Of a stretch of DNA of 19,812 nt, positions 16,674-19,812 are shown piece by piece. A program made the translations under genes and the position numbers. The stretch comes from Caryophanales bacterium UBA5732. GTDB lineage: Bacteria; Bacillota_I; Bacilli_A; Izemoplasmatales; Hujiaoplasmataceae. The stretch spans positions 7,610-27,421 of the forward strand of contig DIGC01000084.1 of NCBI GenBank assembly GCA_002419445.1, read 5' to 3'. The notes under the pieces are model-generated. The model had not been told where the DNA came from. It did no database searches and worked only from the letters and a program-made list of their open reading frames with translations. Each line of letters begins with the position of its first letter. Position 1 is the first letter of the stretch.

Positions 16674-17429
16674 ATGGATTTATTAAAAGAACTATCGAAG
16701 TATCCTGTTTTTAATATGGAAATGATAGAAAAATTAACGGGTAACTTAAAAACCGCTTATTCCGCTATAAACAGATATATAAAAAAAGGTTACGTTATAA
16801 AAGTCAGAAACAATGTCTATTCACCAGTTGATTTATCCACTGGCTTAATATTAGCCAATAGGTATCAAATCGCTTGTGCTTTAAGAGAGGATGCTTACTT
16901 ATCTCAACACACCGCTCTTGAATACCACGGATTGTCCAATCAAGTCTTTAATGAAGTGTATGTTTCTTCGAAAAGTCGCTTTAATCACTTTGAGTTTCAA
17001 GGTGTTAAGTATAAGTATGTAGCACCAAAAATCAATGACGGTGTTGTCAAAGCACCTAACACAAAAAATATTCGTTTAACAGATATAGAGCGAACAATTA
17101 TTGATAGCATTTATCAAATGAACAAAATTACCGGTTATGAAGAGTTAATCAATGCACTTGAAGCAGCCCATTATTTGAATGAGGATAAACTTTTAGATTA
17201 TTTAAAAGCATATAATATCCAATCACTTTATCAAAAATCTGGTTATATATTAGAAAAACATCAAGATCAGTTTAACCTCTCTTCGCACTTTTTTAAAACT
17301 TGCAAGTCAAAAGTGAAACAAGGTGTTGTTTATTTAGTTGATGGTTCTGAAGGCGATTCAAAGTATAATAAAACTTGGCGTGTTATGGAACCAGTTGTTT
17401 CTTATAACGAGGGTGATGACATTGTCTAA
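16674..17429 (+). CDS. AbiEi-family antitoxin / transcriptional regulator (partner toxin truncated)
   Basis: This is the antitoxin of an abiE-type (type IV) toxin-antitoxin system. AbiEi proteins act as autorepressors through an N-terminal winged helix and block AbiEii toxicity through the C-terminal domain. Residues 1-60 show the winged-helix pattern (MDLLKELSKYPVFNMEMIEK, then VIKVRNNVYSPVD). Residues about 75-100 carry YLSQHTALEYHGLSNQV, and 136-147 carry the family segment DIERTIIDSIYQ. Length, 251 residues, is full. AGAGGTGAT sits four to five bases before the ATG. Its end overlaps the toxin reading frame by 14 bases, the normal arrangement. The antitoxin looks intact although its toxin is not, so it may now act only as a regulator or cross-neutraliser. 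Confidence 0.87.
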   Translation: MDLLKELSKYPVFNMEMIEKLTGNLKTAYSAINRYIKKGYVIKVRNNVYSPVDLSTGLILANRYQIACALREDAYLSQHTALEYHGLSNQVFNEVYVSSKSRFNHFEFQGVKYKYVAPKINDGVVKAPNTKNIRLTDIERTIIDSIYQMNKITGYEELINALEAAHYLNEDKLLDYLKAYNIQSLYQKSGYILEKHQDQFNLSSHFFKTCKSKVKQGVVYLVDGSEGDSKYNKTWRVMEPVVSYNEGDDIV

Positions 17430-17574
17430 ATACAACAAAGTATATTTAGGAAATAAAGCGAAAGACTTAGGGTTTAATCGTGACACGTTAAAAAAGGCAA
17501 CCAGACTGTATGAGATATTAAGATTCCTCAATACGATGCCTTTATTAAAAAATATAGGATTAAAAATAGGTTGA
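17416..17574 (+). pseudogene. AbiEii-family nucleotidyltransferase toxin, truncated after 52 residues
   Basis: The reading frame gives MTLSKYNKVYLGNKAKDLGF then NRDTLKKATRLYEILRFLNTMPLLKN, which matches the usual AbiEii N-terminus (GFxRDTLEK...LLKxxLALKGGT). It ends in GLKIG and a TGA followed at once by TAA, exactly where the KGGT catalytic motif should begin. All catalytic residues and some 200 residues are missing, so it cannot be an active toxin. The start may be ATG 17416 or TTG 17422; GAGGG at 17409-17413 fits TTG better. Downstream DNA belongs to a different toxin-antitoxin module, so the rest was deleted rather than merely frameshifted. Confidence 0.8.
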
Positions 17575-17600
17575 TAAATACCTATAATATGTTTTAATAT
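17566..17600 (+). promoter_or_regulatory. Candidate promoter and palindrome before the Phd-like gene
   Basis: ATAGGT at 17566-17571 and ACCTAT at 17580-17585 form a perfect inverted repeat with an eight-base spacer. It overlaps a possible -35 TTGATA (17571-17576) with a -10 TAATAT (17595-17600) 18 bases later. Phd-type antitoxins repress their own promoters at palindromes, so a dual role is plausible but unproven. Confidence 0.4.
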
Positions 17601-17622
17601 AAATGTAATGGAGGTGAATCAG

Positions 17623-17871
17623 ATGATGATTTCAACAAATAGAATTATAAGTATAACAGAAGCGAATCAAAATTTCACAAAAGTCGCAAAAAATGCAAAT
17701 AAATATGGCGATACTGTAATTTTCAAAAGAAATAAACCAGCTTACGTAGTATTTGATATTGAAAAGATGGGTGAAGAATTTACCAAAGAATATGAGAAGC
17801 TAAAATTCAGGTATATTTCGGAAAACTTATTAAAAGAATATGATGTTGCATATAAAGAGCTGGCTAAATGA
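17623..17871 (+). CDS. Phd/YefM-family antitoxin (partner Doc toxin broken)
   Basis: This is a small antitoxin that normally binds DNA through its N-terminal fold and wraps the toxin with its C-terminal tail. Residues 1-50 match the Phd/YefM domain (RIISITEANQNFTKVAKNA, then GDTVIFKRNKPAYVVFDIEK). The tail (about 52-82) is charged and helical, as expected for the toxin-binding part. GGAGG at 17610-17614 is eight bases before ATG 17623; the longer reading from ATG 17608 would start inside the ribosome-binding region and is rejected. Its TGA overlaps the toxin ATG by four bases (ATGA). It appears intact at 82 residues. Confidence 0.88.
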   Translation: MMISTNRIISITEANQNFTKVAKNANKYGDTVIFKRNKPAYVVFDIEKMGEEFTKEYEKLKFRYISENLLKEYDVAYKELAK

Positions 17872-18013
17872 TTTTTACTGTAGAACTGATCATTGAGGTG
17901 CATGAGAGGATAATTGCTACTAAAGGCGGAACAAAGGGCTTTAAGGATATTGCTTAGCTGATGGCTCAATGAGTTATGAGGATTTATTGGTTTGGTCGAA
18001 ACAGATTACATGA
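17868..18013 (+). pseudogene. Doc (death-on-curing, Fic-fold) toxin with internal deletion and frameshift
   Basis: From ATG 17868, 29 codons read MIFTVELIIEVHERIIATKG then GTKGFKDIA and stop at TAG 17955-17957; this matches the Doc N-terminus (EVHxxIIxxxGGxxGxRD). Overlapping it in another frame, 17954-18013 reads LADGSMSYEDLLVWSKQIT and stop, which matches the Doc C-terminal helix (LADGxxSYEDLLxW). About 80 residues between them are absent, including the HxFxDGNKR-type active site. The toxin must be inactive. The fusion point falls at about 17950-17957. The gene begins in a four-base overlap with the intact antitoxin, so the pair was once a normal phd-doc operon. Confidence 0.75.
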
Positions 18014-18096
18014 TATGATATATGATTAAATAAAAATAGTATCAATAAATTTGAATTTAATCATTTTATAAATAATGAAAATTTAATTGATTCAAG

Positions 18097-18140
18097 AAAA
18101 AGCACTTGTTAACAGTAATATGTTTAAAAGTGCTTTTTTT
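18097..18140 (+). terminator. Rho-independent terminator after the Phd-Doc module
   Basis: AAAAAGCACTT at 18097-18107 pairs with AAGTGCTTTTT at 18128-18138 around a 20-base loop, and the T-run continues to 18140. It separates the two decayed toxin modules from what follows. Confidence 0.85.
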
Positions 18141-18155
18141 ATTGGAGTTAAATTT

Positions 18156-18272
18156 ATGGATAATCACCTTTTAGAGCCTTTGATTAAGCAATACTTAAGC
18201 GAAATGAATATTACAAAAAAATCATATGAGCTTTCTATAACCATTTTAAAACAAATGAAACTCTACATCTAA
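18156..18272 (+). pseudogene. N-terminal fragment resembling a tyrosine recombinase (integrase)
   Basis: Thirty-eight residues read MDNHLLEPLIKQYLSEMNIT then KKSYELSITILKQMKLYI. The pattern (IKQYLSEMNITKKSYELxxTILKQ) resembles the SAM-like core-binding domain at the start of tyrosine recombinases. GGAG at 18144-18147 is eight bases before ATG 18156. The reading continues upstream to an ATG at 18087, but that part is the terminator hairpin and is not protein. No catalytic domain follows. It is probably a relic of a mobile element, though a short domain match can mislead. Confidence 0.45.
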
Positions 18273-18293
18273 ACGCTTTAAATAATTAAGTAA

Positions 18294-18336
18294 ATCTATG
18301 CAATTAGTTGACAAATGCATAGATATGATTTAAAAT
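18294..18336 (+). promoter_or_regulatory. Promoter with -35 box inside a perfect inverted repeat (second abiE operon)
   Basis: TTGACA at 18308-18313 and TAAAAT at 18331-18336 are 17 bases apart, a near-ideal sigma-A promoter. ATCTATGCA at 18294-18302 and TGCATAGAT at 18316-18324 are a perfect 9-bp inverted repeat that brackets the -35 box with a 13-base spacer. Binding of the AbiEi product here would block RNA polymerase, matching the known autorepression of abiE operons. Confidence 0.7.
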
Positions 18337-18353
18337 GTAATTGGGTGATAATG

Positions 18354-18896
18354 ATGTTTTATACATATGAAGAGTTGATTAAACGATATTCAAATGATTA
18401 CCAGTTAAAAAAGGCGATTAAGCGCAATGAAATATGGAAAGTAAAACCGGGATTATATTCTGATGGAGATACATTATTAGATGTACCTGAAGTTTTTCTT
18501 AAAAGAGATGATACAATTTTAACGTTGCAGTCAGCATTTCAGATACACGGAGTAACTGATTACATACCTGAATATACCTATGTTGCTACACCACGAAATG
18601 CCTATCCAATTAAAAACCCTGAAGTTAAGCAAATATTTATGACTAATAAGTACCATAGGCTTGGTGTACAATCAAAAATGGATGGTAATATTAAAATAAG
18701 AGTGTATGATTTAGAGCGTTCATTAATTGAGTTAATCCGTTATGAGAAAAAGCTTCCGTTTGAAGAATATCACCATGTACTAAGGAAGTTTAGAGAAAAG
18801 AAAGATAATATTGATTTCAATAAGCTTATGTCATATGCAAAAAACTTTAGATCATATAAAAAAATAACTAATGTAGTACAAAATTCTATTATGTAA
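18354..18896 (+). CDS. abiEi: AbiEi-family antitoxin / autorepressor of an intact abiE module
   Basis: This is the antitoxin and autorepressor of a complete abiE pair. Residues 1-35 form a winged-helix start (YTYEELIKRYSNDYQLKKAI, then KVKPGLYS). The middle carries TLQSAFQIHGVTDYIPEY, and residues 119-133 the family mark DLERSLIELIRYEKK, followed by a helical C-terminus (FNKLMSYAKNFRSYKKI) typical of short AbiEi proteins of about 180-200 residues. An upstream in-frame ATG at 18315 is rejected because it lies between the -35 and -10 boxes. GGGTGAT at 18343-18349 supports ATG 18354 (or 18351). It shares only the general fold with the 251-residue AbiEi-like protein at 16674, so the two modules are not recent duplicates. 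Confidence 0.85.
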   Translation: MFYTYEELIKRYSNDYQLKKAIKRNEIWKVKPGLYSDGDTLLDVPEVFLKRDDTILTLQSAFQIHGVTDYIPEYTYVATPRNAYPIKNPEVKQIFMTNKYHRLGVQSKMDGNIKIRVYDLERSLIELIRYEKKLPFEEYHHVLRKFREKKDNIDFNKLMSYAKNFRSYKKITNVVQNSIM

Positions 18897-18906
18897 GGGA
18901 GAAAAT

Positions 18907-19725
18907 ATGTCTTTAATTGAATTGGTTAAACTTTTGAGAAATGATGGTTTTAATCAAAACAGGGCTAGAGTGAAAGTATGTCAAGAAGTATTCATGACTA
19001 AACTAGCTTTATCCACATTTAAAGATTCCGTGCTCTTTAAAGGTGGTACAATTATGTATCAGTTGTCAAAGGAACTTAGAAGAAGCACAGAAGATCTCGA
19101 TATAGATTTAATTAGATTAAGTATAACCGACAGAAATCTAATAACTGTGTTGAATCAAATTGGAATCATAGATACTGGAAATGGAATAACTTTTACCGTA
19201 TTAGAGGATCAAATTGAACCATTAAAACACGAAGGTTATGAAGGGAAAAGAGTTCTTCTATTATTCAAGGATGATTTTCATAATACATTGAGACTTAAAT
19301 TAGATATTGGCATACACACTAAGTACCACATTAAACAAAACACCATTTTATTTGATTTGGTTTCTTCTGATGAGGGGATTGAATTACTCGCGAATCCAAT
19401 CGAACAAATGATTGTTGAAAAGACCAGCTCGTTTATTCGTTTTGGAGTTTTATCAACTAGAATGAAAGATTTATATGATATATATTACTTAATTACCAAC
19501 CATCAATATTCAAAAAAACTAATTATGGAGATTATTGAAACGTTTTATATTAAGTCAGGCCAATTTCAATCATCAAATCAATATGTTGAAAAGATGATTG
19601 AGTTATTACAAAGCGATATACTTGTTGGGAATATGTCAAGAAGTGATAATTGGACGGGCATCGATATTCATTTGGTACTGCATGGATTAACAAGTTTCTT
19701 CCTAACACTAAAAACAAAAGCTTAA
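18907..19725 (+). CDS. abiEii: AbiEii-family nucleotidyltransferase toxin
   Basis: This is the toxin of the complete abiE pair. The family transfers nucleotides and slows growth; in some hosts this aborts phage infection. Motif I is intact: KGGT at residues 45-48 and DLDID with Asp65 and Asp67. The later segment VEKTSSFIRFG is followed by TRMKDLYDIYYL with Lys187, Asp188 and Asp191, the other conserved cluster. Length, 272 residues, is normal and no disruption is seen, so it should be active and need its antitoxin. AAGGGAG lies six bases before the ATG, and the gap after the antitoxin gene is ten bases. A terminator follows. The target and substrate nucleotide cannot be read from sequence. 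Confidence 0.89.
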   Translation: MSLIELVKLLRNDGFNQNRARVKVCQEVFMTKLALSTFKDSVLFKGGTIMYQLSKELRRSTEDLDIDLIRLSITDRNLITVLNQIGIIDTGNGITFTVLEDQIEPLKHEGYEGKRVLLLFKDDFHNTLRLKLDIGIHTKYHIKQNTILFDLVSSDEGIELLANPIEQMIVEKTSSFIRFGVLSTRMKDLYDIYYLITNHQYSKKLIMEIIETFYIKSGQFQSSNQYVEKMIELLQSDILVGNMSRSDNWTGIDIHLVLHGLTSFFLTLKTKA

Positions 19726-19743
19726 AATAAAGATTGTAATGAT

Positions 19744-19796
19744 AAGATGTTAGTAGACACATAAAAAACATTACGTGAAATACTAGCATCTTTTTT
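19744..19796 (+). terminator. Terminator of the second abiE operon
   Basis: AAGATGTTAGTA at 19744-19755 pairs with TACTAGCATCTT at 19781-19792 (12 pairs including one T-G) around a 25-base loop, and the T-run reaches 19796. It starts 18 bases after the toxin stop. Confidence 0.8.
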
Positions 19797-19812
19797 CATT
19801 AGGTAAAGATTA

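Noticed and set aside
17338..17415. Upstream extension of the truncated AbiEii reading frame
   Set aside because: It overlaps the coding end of AbiEi in another frame, and AbiEii similarity begins only after about 17416.
18087..18155. First 23 codons of a longer reading through the recombinase-like fragment
   Set aside because: This stretch is the terminator hairpin and lacks a ribosome-binding site; the ATG at 18156 has one.
19550..19789. Minus-strand open frame opposite the end of the AbiEii gene
   Set aside because: It runs through the terminator and is antisense to a well-supported toxin gene.
1..19812. Use of the Mycoplasma code with TGA as Trp
   Set aside because: TGA ends the Phd gene exactly at the expected overlap with Doc, and the large genes use TGG for Trp with no internal TGA.

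Overview
The window is AT-rich, Gram-positive-type DNA. Shine-Dalgarno (SD) sites are strong, genes are tightly overlapped, and the secreted proteins are lipoproteins with Thr/Pro-rich linkers. TGA acts as a stop codon (for example at 17869-17871) and TGG encodes Trp, so the code is standard. Together these suggest a low-GC Bacillota/Mycoplasmatota lineage such as Izemoplasmatales or Acholeplasmatales. The taxon is inferred, not proven.

Positions 1-15848 hold one rightward glycan-use operon. Its order is: the 3' part of a large solute-binding protein with an N-terminal jelly-roll-like domain; a MalF/MalG-like permease pair; a secreted NHL propeller fused to TPR and a YIP1-like membrane domain; a DUF5696 protein; a second permease pair; a glucoamylase-like (PF10091-type) lipoprotein; and a 1416-residue lipoprotein made of ten tandem beta-rich repeats. 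It closes with a clear terminator at 15815-15848. Gene overlaps of 1 to 14 bases imply translational coupling. No ABC ATPase is visible, so the transporters probably borrow one encoded elsewhere. A plausible working model is that surface repeats capture a polymer, the hydrolase cuts it, the solute-binding protein hands fragments to the permeases, and the NHL/YIP1 and DUF5696 proteins play undescribed accessory roles. The substrate is unknown; a beta-glucan is a guess from the hydrolase family.

Positions 15849-16673 hold no intact gene. They contain two short C-terminal gene tails pointing away from each other, each followed by its own terminator. This looks like a deletion scar.

Positions 16674-19800 form a toxin-antitoxin island with three modules in the same orientation. 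In the first, an intact AbiEi-like antitoxin precedes an AbiEii toxin cut off at its nucleotidyltransferase motif. In the second, an intact Phd/YefM antitoxin precedes a Doc toxin that has lost its catalytic middle. The third is an apparently complete AbiEi-AbiEii pair with a good promoter inside a perfect 9-bp inverted repeat. A tyrosine-recombinase-like N-terminal fragment lies between modules two and three. The recurring pattern is lost toxins beside retained antitoxins.
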